From: Tamarix chinensis
Taxonomy: Eukaryota; Streptophyta; Magnoliopsida; Caryophyllales; Tamaricaceae
Length of the DNA: 64,000 nucleotides
Assembly (NCBI GenBank): GCA_030549775.1
Contig: CM060175.1
Coordinates: 41,853,415 to 41,917,414 of the forward strand
Reading direction: 5' to 3'
Positions 1 to 12,500 of this stretch are shown here, one piece after another. The notes beneath the pieces were generated by a model. It made no database searches, had not been told where the DNA came from, and saw only the letters and a list, made by a program, of their open reading frames with translations. The translations under genes and the position numbers were made by a program. Numbering within the stretch: the first letter of the stretch is position 1; every line of letters begins with the position of its first letter.

Positions 1-1500
1 TGTGATCCAACCATTTCACTTTGATTACCTCAAATTTTCAGTTTAAAAATATAATTGAACTAATTTTAGATAAATCTAAATAGTCAATTTCAACAAAACA
101 ATCTTATGAATAGCCACTTTAAGATAATCGTTTCTCAAAAATTAGAGTTTTAATTCCCATGACACAAACTTGGACAATTCAAATAAATTAATTTAAATTT
201 AAGGTGTTAAATGGCAATTAAATTCATTTTAACTATTTCTATTAATTCAATTCCTAAAAACCAAGTATACAAATTGCAAGTTTCATCATTTTATTATAAA
301 GTTAGGGTTTTAGGCCCAAAAATACAATTTTGTTGGATTATATTAATTTTTTTAAATTGATTGTTTAAAAATGAAATTAGACATATCTTATAATTAGTTG
401 ATAAAAAACAATGAAGGAAATGCCTAATTTAACATAAATAGGGTTTTGTGTCCAGAATGCTAATATAGTCAATTCATATTAAAATATGTAAATTGGAGAT
501 TCAAGATTGCAATTAAATGTATTCTGTTGTAAATTATAAAATGAATTAAGCAAAATAAGTCAATTACTCAATCCAATTTATATTTGTATGAGTTTTGACC
601 AAAATTCTATTCCTATTGTACTCACATAATTTTCCCAAATTGACACTTCTAACATAAATTAAAAACAATTGAATGCTTATTAAAACATCAATTGAAGGAA
701 ACAACTCAATCATGCAATTCTACATTTATAAACATAGATTTTGACCTAGAAATCTAATTTTGATTAAGAATGAACAAATGTGTCAAATCGATAGTTCCAA
801 CATGAAATTAGTAACATTTTACAGTGTATTATATAATCAATTTATCTAAAATAGTATAATGGGACAAATCCAAAAAAGTTAGACATAACCAAGTCAAAAT
901 TTCAAAATCTAGCATTTAATCACATATATCAAAATTAACCCATCCAATTTATTCATATAACACACACATACATAATTAAACAACTAATTCAACATAATTA
1001 AGCCTAATTTATCTATAATTAATCAAAATCAAAGTTAGTGTTCTAAGTAAATTTATACAGAGCGGAATCTACAAACCAATGCTAGTGAAGGCTAGGGAAG
1101 CTCCACTAGAGGTCAACCATTTTTAGATAGTGGTTGGTTGACATTGGCAGTGGTTGGACTATGGATGCCTAACCTATTATCACTTCTGTAATTCGTCACT
1201 ATAGCTAGTGTTGCTGCTCGTTGTTGTTACTAGTAGTGGAGGAAACAAGGTAGATAGAGGGAGAATGGGTGGCAATGGTATGGTGGTGGTGTCGAAGTTA
1301 TAGAGTAATGAAGAAAAGAGGAGGTGGGCTTAAGGCATTGGGTTTAGTTTTTAGGGAAATAAAATAATAAGAGAGAGATAAGAAAAGAAAAGAGTTGGAG
1401 AAGAAGAAATAGTGGGAGAAGGGGCCAAATAGGTGTTATTTTATTTTTTAACAAATTCACATATACTTAAGAGGGTACAAAATAACCAAAAAATATTTAT
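1..1500 (-). repeat. AT-rich repeat DNA, possible reverse-oriented long LTR
   Basis: No coding sequence is recognisable. Bases about 1070-1440, read on the minus strand, form a pyrimidine-rich leader with runs of CTTCTTCTCC and ACCACCACC. It resembles the leaders of the long LTRs at 33-60 kb. The rest is AT-rich with stops in all frames. I found no clean terminus or target-site duplication, so the LTR reading is an inference from composition. Confidence 0.3.
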
Positions 1501-3300
1501 GGATAATTTTATTTGAAATTAATTTAACAAAAATCCTTTCGTAGAGATTTGAAGGCATAAAATCAATATAATAACTGTTTAAAGGATTTTGAAAATAATT
1601 TTGGAAGAATCTATCAATAAGTGTAAGGATTGGCATTATTAAGGAAAATAAATAATCAAAATCAAAAATTATTTAAAAATGTTTAAAAGGTTCTTATACC
1701 TACAAGCCACATACATCTTGGTCATTAGGAATTTCTAAAACCAAAATGCTTCAATAAGGTGTTCTCTAATCGACACTATAAACATGATATACCAGGCACC
1801 TAAATACCTAAATGATAGTACTATATCAACTATAACATTCAAAGCCTATCATTTTTCAACTATTTGCTTATAGTTCTCCTCATGTAACAAAAAACCTAAC
1901 ACATTACCATTCACAAATAAGTATATAAGAAAACATGTATATTTTAGAAATAAGAATCTTCATACATCGAGTTTGAAACTTCCAACACAACATACAACAC
2001 TAAAGAAGCATATGGTTGAACACTAATCAATAGAAAACTATAATATAAACACTTAAATAAAGTCATACTACCTCATCAAGGTCGCTAAGGTAAACGAGGC
2101 AGCCTACACATTGCCTATGAAAATGAACACCTCTATCTAAACCTCATTACAATCATAGGTTTCTCCCAATTAAAAAAAGTGAAACTACTCAATCAAAATA
2201 GATTATAATATATAGCACATCATACACCAACAAAAAAAAGTACACCTTAATGGTTATCAATCACAAAACATGCAATACTAAAGTCAACCTAGCAAGTAAC
2301 TACCCCTGTAAAAGAAAACTAATTACAAAAACATAACACTTGAAAAAAAAAATTAAAAAATACAAGGTTGCTACAAGTAAAGCATTTGTAAAACAACAAA
2401 CAACCATATAGGAATATAATAACACAATACATATCACATGACCACTTAACTCATCAAATTTTAAAATTCACTCCATATCTTATCAAAACTATTGAGGAAT
2501 AGTATCTCCATATCTTCTACTTGACTTTAGGACCTTTTTTGAATGATCAAAAGATGTAAAATTATCACCCAAACTCGAATTTCATTGCATATACTTCGGT
2601 TGTTTGAATGTTGATAGATTTTGAGTCAATCTAATGTGAGATCTAACTCTTCTAATGAGAATCGTTGATTTCTCACTATATTACTCTTTCTACTTCTCAA
2701 TTTACTCCCTTGAGTAAGGACAATAGAAGAAGATGAAACACCACTCATGTAATCCTCTCTCTAAATTTATGATTTAACTTTTCATAAAATTCTTATTGTT
2801 GTTTGACATTCTTTGAGTATAAGTGATTATATAGGCATGGTGCCATGCATGCCTTTCCTATAAGAAGCCCATTAGCAACCTCATTAATGAATTAATCCTC
2901 TTAAGGCATGGCTCATGTCTTACAATAAAATTTACAATGATAATTTATAGGAATTATAAAGTATACAACAAAAATAACAAAGCTATACAACTCAATAATG
3001 CAATATATAGATATGATCATATGTGATTAAACTTTATAGTCTTATAGCCTTGTTATTCCTTGCATTTTATATTCCTGTAATCTATTATCATTGCCTTTTA
3101 CCTCAAAGAACTTCAACCATCATCAATTTGGTGAATTTCTAGCAGATATGTACAATACCTACAAGAATGAATTAACAAAACATTAAAAGCATAAAAATTT
3201 TCAACCATAATTGGTTCTATCTCCAAGTATACTAATTTCTCCTGATATCCATCATTAGAAGAAGAATAAGATTAAGAGTTTTCAAAATATTCTCCTACAT
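1501..3300. other. AT-rich stretch without recognised genes
   Basis: Low-complexity AT-rich sequence with A-rich runs and no long open frame. It lies on the 3' side of the minus-strand gypsy polyprotein and could include that element's 3' LTR. A purine-rich stretch (minus strand, about 3318-3300) just after the integrase end could be its polypurine tract, but I could not pair two LTRs. Confidence 0.4.
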
Positions 3301-3331
3301 CATCCTTTTCCTTTTAGAGAAGAATTTTACC

Positions 3332-3967
3332 TCAAATTAGCATCACTATAATATGGAGATAAGTCACCAATGTTGAAAGTCCTAGATACTCCTCCACAAT
3401 TTTTAGGCAATTCAAATTCATAGCATTATTTTCAAATTTTTGGAAGATTTTTAATGGACCATCAGCTCTTAGCATTATTTTATTCTTTCTTAAGTTTGGA
3501 AATCTCTCTTTTATCAAATGCAACCATACAAAATCCCCCAATTTTGACACTTGTTGGATTCCTTTTTTATTCACTTGAGCTTAATATTTAGCATTCAATT
3601 TTTCAATATTATAATTAATTTGCTAATGAATTTTTCTAAAGAACTTGATTCTCTCCTTGTTGTCATAATTATTTATATCTCCTCTCTTAGATGATAACAT
3701 ATCAATAGATAGATGTGGATTAACCCCGTATACAATCTCAAAAGGACTCTTTTTAGTTATACTAGAAGGGCTTTTATTGTATCCAAACATAGCATGCATA
3801 AGCTTTATATTCCAATATTTGATACTCTTATTTACCAACCCTCGTAGCAAAGTATCTAGAGTTCTATTATTTACTTCAGCATGACCATCCGTTAGTGGAT
3901 GATGAAAAGTACTAAATAGCAACTTAGTATCTAACATGTACCAAAGTGTCTTCCAAAAATAGATCAA
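3332..3967 (-). pseudogene. Integrase C-terminal half of the gypsy element
   Basis: Two minus-strand open stretches (3623-3967 and 3332-3574). The upstream one has the integrase-core motifs HPLTDGHAEVNNRTLDTLLR and a YNKSPSS...SPFEIVYG segment, which match the region around the third catalytic acidic residue in gypsy integrases (the E in the family TDGQTE motif is kept, as HAE). The downstream one resembles the linker after the core. They lie in order on one strand and are separated by stops. Confidence 0.8.
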
Positions 3968-4079
3968 GTATTTTACATCTCTATCCTATACTATACTTTT
4001 AGGAACCCCATGTAACCTCACTATTTCTTGGAAATATAAGTTTGTGACATGCGTTGCATTATCAGTTTTGTTACAAGAT

Positions 4080-4400
4080 ATAAAATGTGCCATTTTTTTT
4101 TAATCTATCCGCTACCACAAGAATACCATATTTACCCCTTTGCATCCTTGGTAATCCTAATATGAAATCCATGCTAACATTTTTATAAGGTTTATCAAGT
4201 ACTGGTACAGGATTATACAAACCCTTATGGAATAAACTTTTACTATTTAGACAAGTTACGCATCTTCATATAACTGTTTGTTTAAGTTTTATCATATGTG
4301 GCTAGTTGATGTTTTCTTGTAGTATTTTCATAGTGTTATGAACTCTAAAATGATCGGCTATACCTCCATCATGCAATTCTTTAACAAGTAAATCACGTAC
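4080..4400 (-). pseudogene. Integrase zinc-binding domain and start of core
   Basis: The minus strand reads a broken His/Cys zinc-binding segment (ELHDGG...H...C..C) followed by VSMDFILGLPR (4150-4178), which carries the first catalytic Asp of the DDE integrase core. In-frame stops interrupt it. It continues the integrase fragment at 3332-3967 and follows RNase H, as expected for Ty3/gypsy. Confidence 0.75.
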
Positions 4401-4540
4401 ACTTGAATAAGGAATAATAACTTATTAAGTTTAAAGAGATACTTATATTGTAATAAATAATTACCAAAACTACCATTATTTTTGCACATATTATATATGT
4501 TAAAACAATATTCATCCTTATCATACAACTCCTTCAACAT

Positions 4541-4846
4541 CTAAAATCCCAATAACTTAACATCTAACAAGAATAATATCATGGATATAAGGGACAAATC
4601 ATTTGCCATGGCATTTTCTTTATCATCAAAATGCTTGATAGGAAACATGAAGGGCTGAAAGAAACTAACCCATTTTGCATGCCTCGGACTAATTTTCTTT
4701 TGCCTAAGCAAATAATTCAAACTGCCATTACCTGAATGCAAAACAAATGGTTTAGGCCTTAGGTAATGCCTCCATGTTTCTAGACTTCGTATGATGGCAT
4801 AGGCCTCTTTGTTATATGTGGAATAATTCAGCCTTGCTCTATTCAA
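4541..4846 (-). pseudogene. RNase H domain fragment of the gypsy element
   Basis: A minus-strand frame of 101 codons with the gypsy RNase H signature YSTYNKEAYAI...W RHYLRPKPFVL, then a segment matching the linker before integrase (SPRHAKWVSFFQPF). Truncated at the N-terminal side by stops. Part of the decayed polyprotein. Confidence 0.8.
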
Positions 4847-4985
4847 TTTCTCACAAAAAATGCAATAACTTGTTTTTCCAGTGCAAGTACACCTCTTATC
4901 CCTACCTCACTTGCATCACAAGTAACTTAAAATAATTTCTCAATGTTTGGTAAAGCTGGTACAAGTGAAATGCATAGCTTATTCT

Positions 4986-5870
4986 TCAAATTTTGGAAGC
5001 CTTTGTTGCATCCTTACTCCAAATAAACTCGCCCATTTTCATGATTTGAGTTATCAATGCAGCAATAGTAGAAAAATACTTAATGAATATCCTATAGAAA
5101 CTTTCCAAACCATGAAAACTCCTCACTTCATAAATATCCTTAGGTGTCAACCAACTCGTAATAGCCTCATTTTTAGTGCGATAAACTTTGACACCTTTGC
5201 TACTCACTATGTACTCAAGAAAAACTATACTCGAAAGCATAAAGTTACACATTTCCATTTTTTCATGTTGTTTAGTCTCCATCATTTCATCAAACAATTT
5301 CCAGAGATGAATTAGATGGTCATGTTTAGTTCAACTATACACGAGTATATCATCTAAGTACACTACAATGAACACTCTAAGGAAATGTCTAAGCACATCA
5401 TTCATTAGTCTCATGAATGAGCTTGATGCATTACATAAGCCAAAAGGCATCACCGTCCACTCATAAAGACCATAATTAATCTTGAATGCAGTTTTTCACT
5501 CATCCCCATCTCTAATCCTCATCTGATGATATCCATTTATCAGATTAATCTTAGAGAATACTCGTGCCCCACATAGCTCATCCAGCATATCATCTAGTAT
5601 TGGCATTAGAAATCCATATTTAATAGTTATTTTATTAACAGCTCGAGTCGATGCACATGTGCCATATACCATCCTTTTTAGGGACTAGTAATACAGGTAC
5701 ACAACATGGACTCATGCTTTCCTCATATAGCCTTTCTTTACAAGCTCTTAGATTTTTTTTTAACTCCTTAGCCTCCTCTGGATTACATCTATATGTGGGC
5801 CTATTAGGTAAGGGCACACTAGTAAGTAAATGTGTGGTGTATTCTATTCCTCTCTTAGTTGGCAATCTAG
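4986..5870 (-). pseudogene. Reverse transcriptase fragments of the gypsy element
   Basis: The minus strand shows, in order, an RT N-terminal motif ([15 protein letters not shown] followed by a CIDSS match to the RMCVDYR motif) within 5635-5865, then [13 protein letters not shown] with the catalytic YLDD box at 5349-5360, then an RT thumb-like stretch with a FLGYIVS-like match (FLEYIVS) at 4986-5297. Frames change between the pieces and stops occur, so it is not functional. Confidence 0.85.
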
Positions 5871-6089
5871 GTAGTATTTTATTAGGAAAAACATTGTGAT
5901 ACGCATAAAGAAGCTTATCTAATTAAGGATTTTCATTATCTCTCTTCCTTCGTAGAGATTCTTTCATGACCACAGCATAGAAATCCCCTTCTTCTTGAAT
6001 ACATTTGACCATAGCCTTTTTATGTAAGAATGAAATTGTATTATTCTCTACTATGCTCTCCTTAACATTCTTAAAAGGTTAAAACTATG

Positions 6090-6250
6090 CTTCTTTTTAT
6101 CCTTCATAAATATATACTCATTAGTAATACCATTATTAATGAGTAGCATTTTTCTCATATTGCCTCGGTCTACCTAATAAGATTCCATATGTAAAACATT
6201 GCAAAGCACCTCATCATGGTAGTTACTAAGTTTGAATGATAGTAGGGTTT
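6090..6250 (-). pseudogene. Protease-region remnant of the gypsy element
   Basis: Minus-strand translation gives a decayed match to the segment after the aspartic-protease active site of plant gypsy elements (HDEVLC...VLHME...VDRGN..., then an INNGITNEYIF match to the DG.TN.YSF motif). The active-site DSG/DTG is not recognisable. Assignment rests on motif similarity and on its place between gag and RT. Confidence 0.55.
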
Positions 6251-6605
6251 GTTTCACTGCCTTGATTCCCTTGTACTTATTCAACCATTAAAAAGAATAA
6301 GGCTTTGGTTTTGGTGTAGTTTTCAACCCCAAATCCTTAACTATCTTTTCATTGGCTATGTTTGTATAAAGGCCCCTATCAATGATAATAGGATAAACCA
6401 TATCTCCTACCCTTCCTTTTATTTTAAATATCTTCTCCCTCTGATTAGGTAGTTTAGTAGCTTATACTTGAAGTACTCTCTCTAAGACATAACAAGCACT
6501 TTCTTCTTCCTTGGATTCACTGGAAGCTTCCTCAAAAGGCTCAATTTCATAATCATCACATGTCTCTATAGATTCAATATCTTATAGATAATACCCTTTG
6601 ATTAG

Positions 6606-6653
6606 GACACTTGTGAGCGAGGTGTCTAAACCCTCGACATTTGAAACATTACC
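6606..6653 (-). pseudogene. Gag CCHC zinc knuckle of the gypsy element
   Basis: The minus strand encodes CFKCRGFRHLAHKCPN, an intact CX2CX4HX4C retroviral-type zinc knuckle. It binds nucleic acid in Gag proteins. It sits upstream of the protease/RT remnants on the same strand, as expected. Confidence 0.85.
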
Positions 6654-6699
6654 TAGTAGAGACTTAATTTACTTTATTTTTGCCTTTATCCTCTCTAGA

Positions 6700-8200
6700 A
6701 ATTCTTGATTTCTTTTCAATATTGGTAGAAGTAAAATTACTCACTTCAAATTTTGTTGTTTGGTTACTTGAGTAGTACTTAGTAGATAGATTACTTTGTT
6801 TTGTAACCAAACAAAAGTAATAATAATGTACTTAAAATGACTCATAGATGAAGGTAAAAATGAATGATGGGATTCACATGCTTAAGACAAGTTGAGGATA
6901 TCGAATAACAAAAATATGAATCTACAAATCTAAATGATAATTAAAATTAATCTGAACAAAACAAAGCTCTAATAAGCATAATAGTAGGAGGAGAAAAGAA
7001 AGGCACTACATTACTAGTGAAGAACAGATGGCATGCAAAGAAAGCTAAAAGCAAGTGGGAGATTATCGTTAGTGATGGAAGAATCAAGAAATGAGTAGCA
7101 TCAAGGAAGGCACTAGAGAGGTAGGTGTCGAGGAGAGATGGACGAGGATAGGTAGCCTGAGAGAAGAGGCGGTGTCGAGGAGAGACAAACATTGAGGAGA
7201 GGCATAGGTCAAGGAGAGGTAAGGCAAGGAAAGAGCCAAAAGGTGGGGGTTGAGGAGAGGATGATGGCTAGGGTTTTAATTTTTTAGGCTTTATTACCCG
7301 AGGTTTAAAACAGGAGATTATTTTTCCTAACCCAGGAGGTTATATTTACCCCTATAATAAAATCCCCCACATCAAACATAGAAGAGAAGGGAATTATTTT
7401 TTTCCTATATTTTTTAGGGTTCCTTTACTCCCATTCTAAGCACAACCCTCTTATATATACATCATTACCCGTGACTAATCAACAAATAAATTTAAGCTTT
7501 TCATAGAAAAATTAGTTAGCACCCACATTAAAAACTAAGGGTGGGGCACAACATGAATAATCATAAGTGGCTTCATACTCTTGTGCTAGGACTTACATGA
7601 CATAAATGCTATTTGGAAGTTTTTTAGTTGAAGAGATTTGTAAAATTTGTTTTTCTTAGAGATAAGCATCATTTGGGGTAGAAGGAATTTTGTACTCAAG
7701 AAATTCCATAGATAGAGTTTATATTTAGGATATCACAATCAAAGGTCATTGTAGAGGTGCTTGAGTTTAGGGTTAGATTGAGGAGTTGGATTTGTAATAT
7801 TTATAATCATTGTGGATTTAAAGAGACCATAGCTAGCCTTAGATGTAGACCAGTGGAGTTTGAACCAAGTAAAAATCATATGTTATTACTTTATTTATAT
7901 TTGAGCACTACACGACAAAATACATAATAATCAACTTGCCAATAGCGAACTTTAGATAAAATAGTATCAATAATTAATACTAAGATGTTCCTAAGTTTGA
8001 AAGAGGTATAAAATTTTATATTGCAACAAAAAAAATGTACTCATTTTTTTTCTCCTCTATTGTTATTGCTATTATCGCCATCTTTTTATTTAAAACATTA
8101 TATTTGACCCCACTAAAAAGTCAATTTTTTTATCGGCATTTGCACTTTATTTATATTTAGGATATTATATTTTGCCCCACCCAATAGTCATTGTTTAAAA
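6700..8200. other. Region without recognised gene
   Basis: No credible coding sequence. The minus-strand open frame at 6947-7192 reads low-complexity Ser/Leu/Phe-rich sequence and matches no family I know. It may be decayed leader or gag of the neighbouring minus-strand gypsy element. The region 7020-7260 is purine-rich on the plus strand with imperfect repeats of GAGGAGAGR. Confidence 0.4.
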
Positions 8201-8218
8201 TATATATATATATATATA
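8200..8218. repeat. (TA)n microsatellite
   Basis: About nine uninterrupted TA units in otherwise AT-rich DNA. Confidence 0.9.
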
Positions 8219-8265
8219 ATGATAATTAGGTGGTCAAATTTCTATTAGGCAAATAAAAAGATAGA

Positions 8266-8454
8266 TTGTTACCAAGGCATTCTCGACAAAATAGGAATTA
8301 CGGATTGTTATTGATAAGTTGGTTGATCCTCGATCCGAATACTAAAATCCGTCATATTTCTCATGTGTCTCAACTTTTTTTCTCGGATAAGAATACTATT
8401 ATTCCATATCAATTTTGTCTTGAGTATCATCACACATATCTTCACCTTTTATGA
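8266..8454 (+). pseudogene. Ty3/gypsy integrase C-terminal scrap
   Basis: The plus-strand translation contains LILDPNTKIRHISHVSQLF, which matches the end of gypsy integrases (family pattern LPP.T.IHPVFHVSQL) preceding the chromodomain. Following frames are broken and give no clear chromodomain. It is on the opposite strand to the polyprotein at 3332-6660, so it belongs to a different insertion. Confidence 0.55.
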
Positions 8455-8999
8455 ATGATTTAGACGGGATGCTAATCCTTAGCACAACAAAATCCAAAAA
8501 GTACAACTGCCTGACGATACATTTCGACGCATCACACCTGCTGCTATACATCTCAACTCAAACCATTTCTACACACCACGTGTTTCAGCTTAAACACTGC
8601 CCTAATCCCAGAGTTATTTTTCATAAGGTATCGAATTGAATCCATACCCATACCCACTGCCCATGTCTCCTTTTTCCGTAATTATATCGAACATCAAAAA
8701 CCTATTGCTATTCTTTACATAGCTATGGCCAAAGGTCCTAGTGAAGAGGTTCCCTGATTACCTTTATGACCTCCAACAGAAGTTGCTTTCTCTCAAGCCG
8801 TCGGCACAAAAAGGATTTTTCACCTTAGAGAATATTCATAGAGATTGTACCCAACAAAAACGAGCAACTTCGTTGATATAAATAAGAGTATACACAGATG
8901 TAATTGACATCAATGTAATGTACTCATTGCTACATATTTCTCACTTCTCTACATCTCTAATGCAACGTACTACATGGCTACACAATACAAACCATCGTA

Positions 9000-9005
9000 T
9001 TTATT
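9000..9005 (-). promoter_or_regulatory. Candidate poly(A) signal of HRD3A
   Basis: AATAAA on the minus strand about 300 nt after the stop codon, in an AT-rich 3' flank. Position fits a plant 3' UTR. No transcript evidence is available here. Confidence 0.35.
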
Positions 9006-9306
9006 TTCGTTTAATTTGTATCGCGTGTCGTACTCATGACTTCTTAGTTTAGCTCTGAATTCATTCATCCGTTTTTCTCTCTGTCCAAAAGATCTGCCAA
9101 GTACATACACGTTTGGTTTACCAACTCTCTTTGTACACCACAATAGTCGGTAGTATGAAATACGGGACTCACAGAAAAAGTCAAGCACGTTGGGACAACA
9201 GCTGCACGGGTCGCCTCCTTAGTTAGTTTGACAAAAGTACCCCTGCATTCTCTATATATTAACAAGCACCTACACCTCCTTTCCTGCTATGACCATGACC
9301 GTGAAC

Positions 9307-9528
9307 TTAATTTGGAACAGGGGCAACACGCTCAATAGGCTGATGCACCATTGCTATATCCGCAGCAGCAACAGCGGCATGCCTGCGTTGGCGTTCCCGG
9401 AGGTATAAGACTGTCAGGAGGCAGACAAAAAGTGTGAGGATAGTTGCATTTCCTTCCTCCATTACTATACTGTCTACCCACGCTTCCACCTTTGGATAGA
9501 ACTCAGGCAGCGAATCAATTAAGTACAC
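9307..9528 (-). CDS. HRD3A: HRD3A exon 6 (residues 623-695 and stop)
   Basis: Acceptor TTTCAG before GTGTACTTAATT ([18 protein letters not shown]). Contains the membrane segment [17 protein letters not shown], a basic RERQRR stop-transfer, a short cytosolic tail and TAA. It lies 5.7 kb from exon 5. Confidence 0.92.
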   Translation of the reverse strand: MYLIDSLPEFYPKVEAWVDSIVMEEGNATILTLFVCLLTVLYLRERQRRHAAVAAADIAMVHQPIERVAPVPN

Positions 9529-12500
9529 CTGAAAATTAATGACAGTCAGCACAACTATGAATAAATAGCTGAGAATCAAATAGGAACATATATTGTCATT
9601 TTTATTTTTATTATTTTAGATAAGTAAAACATATATTGTGATTTTTGACAACTGATGTGAATTAAAATCAATACAGTAGATCTACCAACAGAAGGAAGAA
9701 GAAAATGTGGTACTACAGGCCTCCAACTTCATCACGATGACCATATCCACAGATTCTGGAAAGTAGAAAATTGTACGGGACAACCCATAATCACTTGATT
9801 GTAGCCATACTCCGTAATTGTTGTGCTTAGAAAGTCGAAGTATTATTATTTTTATTTTATTTTTTTGACAAGCTGCTTCATCAAATCACCAAATAATCAA
9901 GTTATTGGAGACATCAACAAGATGCAAACCCTCAGCACTTAGATAAGTAACTTAAGTTCAAAACAATCCCCAGGTGCTGATAAAGTTAATGCCCAAGCGA
10001 ACACCTTTGAATTGCCATTTTCTAGGAACCAATTGCCAAGGAAGTAAGCCTCCCGAGCAGTCACGGTGGTTGTAATTAAGTTTTAAGGGGAGAGAAAAGC
10101 CTCCCAACTGCATAGTAGGCAATTTATAGTGTTGTTATTACTGCAACAAATAGTTGAGTCCCCTAATATTTCATTGCTCATTCATTTTATTCACTTAAAA
10201 CATTTGCATACTTTTCAAAATGTATTTCCCTAATATTAGTGATCATGAACCAAATATCTAAACAAAATTAGAGATTGGACACAAAGTTATTGGCCCACAA
10301 TTCATCCACAAACATCGACATGTAATTTTACTTGTTTCTTCAGCTCCCCCAACCAAAAGAAAAAATATCAGTTGTTGTGAACCAGCACCTTATCCCCACC
10401 CAATCAACCATTCACCAATGTTTTTATTAGTGGGCAGCCGGTACAACAGGAATCCATAAGTGATGTATAAAGGTGTCAAACAGATCATACAAGTCAGTTT
10501 TCAGTCAGTCGGATCAGGTTGGGTTGGATTAAAATCCAATTGGGTCCGGGTTTGGGTGGTTTAGATCCAATTCAGGTAGGAGTGATTCGAATCGGACCCA
10601 TGTTAGGTCGAGTCATTACAATATTGGGTTCAGATCTAACACATTGAATTTCTTCAGGTACGAGTTTAATTTGGGCCTACAGACTCAGGGTTATATCGGA
10701 TTTAGGTCAGGCAGACAATAAAACCTTGGTCACTATTGCGGTCACGGTGTTGAAGTGTCACAAACGATATTTTATATGTCATAATTATCGCGGTGTAATT
10801 TTTTTTTCACAATAAATATAAACAAATATGGTAAATATCAGTAAAAATCAGCAAATAACGGTTGATAGCCAATATATCGCCAATAAATACGTGAAATTCT
10901 AAAACTATCGTGTATTGTCAATTTCACGTATTATTTGACCCAAAATCCGATAAATATCTGTCGATATTGCGTATTGGGACCGATATTTAATTATATAGGG
11001 TTGGACTAATTCAATTCAAAATTTCTATTGACATCAATTGTTATTATTTTAATACAACAAATAAATTAAATTCTATGATCGATTATTATTGTTACGCTTA
11101 TTACAGTAATTTTAACCTAATATATGTAATGATATCATAAATTGTTTTCATAAAATATCTAGTAATAATGATGATAAATTATGATTATTATTATAGCTAT
11201 TGTTATAAATACAACTATAAATATTATCATATATATAATTATAATAATAATTTAATGTTACTATAATTATAATTATCATTATTATAATAATTATTGTCAT
11301 TGTTATTATTATCATCTTTAGAAATATAGTAATCATTATTATTATTAGAAATACAAATATAAATTTTATTACAGTCATTATAATAATAAATATTATAATT
11401 ATTATATATGCAATTATAATTTTTATGTTTAAAATAAATAAAAAAAGAGAAGAGTCTTAATAGTTTTGTTTCATTTGGTATATGATTTGCATATTATTAT
11501 TTTTACATAAAGTTTAATTAACTAGTTTATTAATGTTTACATAACAATTTAAATTAAGTAAAATAAAACCTTTGTGGATCAAATTTGACTTTAGTTTAAA
11601 TCAAGTTTAAAACTATGTCCGGATATAGCATCATGGGTGAGGTTTGAATCGCATCATTATCAAGTTTCTATCTGGGGATTTAAATCGAGTTCTTTTTGGT
11701 TTAAGTCATTCACGTATACGTCATTATTAGATTGGCTAAATGTACGTCAATTTCAAATTGTTGAGTTTTGAGTCAGGTAAACTTTGCCAAATCTAGTGAT
11801 GTGTAACCAAGTAGTTGATTAAGCCACTAGGACCACACTGGTTAAGTTGGTGTTAACTCATTTTTGACCACTTTATAATTTTTTGGCATTTTTCAAAAAT
11901 ATAAAATGGTATTTTACGGATATTAAACATATGATAGTTTCTTACATATACCGACTCTTTGATATATAAATTTGATAATTTCGATACATAATTATATAAT
12001 TTTTCAGTTTTGCTAATGACATCCCTCAAGTATTTTATTTTATCCTTAGCATAGTACTAATTTGGGAATGCATGTCTAAAACACAAATTGGTAAGTGTTA
12101 TTAAATGATAAATATTTTTAGTTTCAGGTTTTTAACCATAGCCCTTAAGGCTATTGTGAGCATTTTCCACAATTTTAAACTATAACAATAATTGTGACAG
12201 AATCATGGTCAAACTGGTTGACCAGGACTCGCCTACCATGTTTGGGATGATTTCAGGTCCAAGTCTGAGAAAACTACCATTGACAAAAACTTAGGCAATC
12301 TCAAATTTGAGAGCTCAAAACCCTAACAAATCAAGGGAGAAATGCATGGTCAATGTCTGAAAAGCCAAATGGCAGGGGGAATACCCAAGCGATAAAATCA
12401 CGATCGCGGTTGCGGTCGAGTTGATGCGGTATCAGAGTGCCACGAAAAATATTTTATATGTCGTGGTTGTTGTGGCATAATTTATTTATTTTTCACAATA

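Larger units (their letters stand above)
3332..6660 (-). pseudogene. Decayed Ty3/gypsy gag-pol polyprotein
   Basis: Read on the minus strand, this holds the full domain order of a plant Ty3/gypsy element in broken frames: gag CCHC zinc knuckle (about 6606-6653), aspartic-protease-region homology (about 6090-6250), reverse transcriptase (about 5100-5870), RNase H (about 4541-4850), integrase zinc-binding and core (about 4080-4400), and integrase C-terminal region (3332-3967). The order places PR-RT-RH-IN as in gypsy, not copia, elements. Many stops and frameshifts show it is dead. No flanking LTR pair was identified, so this may be only the internal part of the element. Confidence 0.85.

Noticed and set aside
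11148..11378. Minus-strand open frame rich in Ile/Met/Asn
   Set aside because: Translation of an (ATT)n/(TTA)n-like low-complexity stretch.
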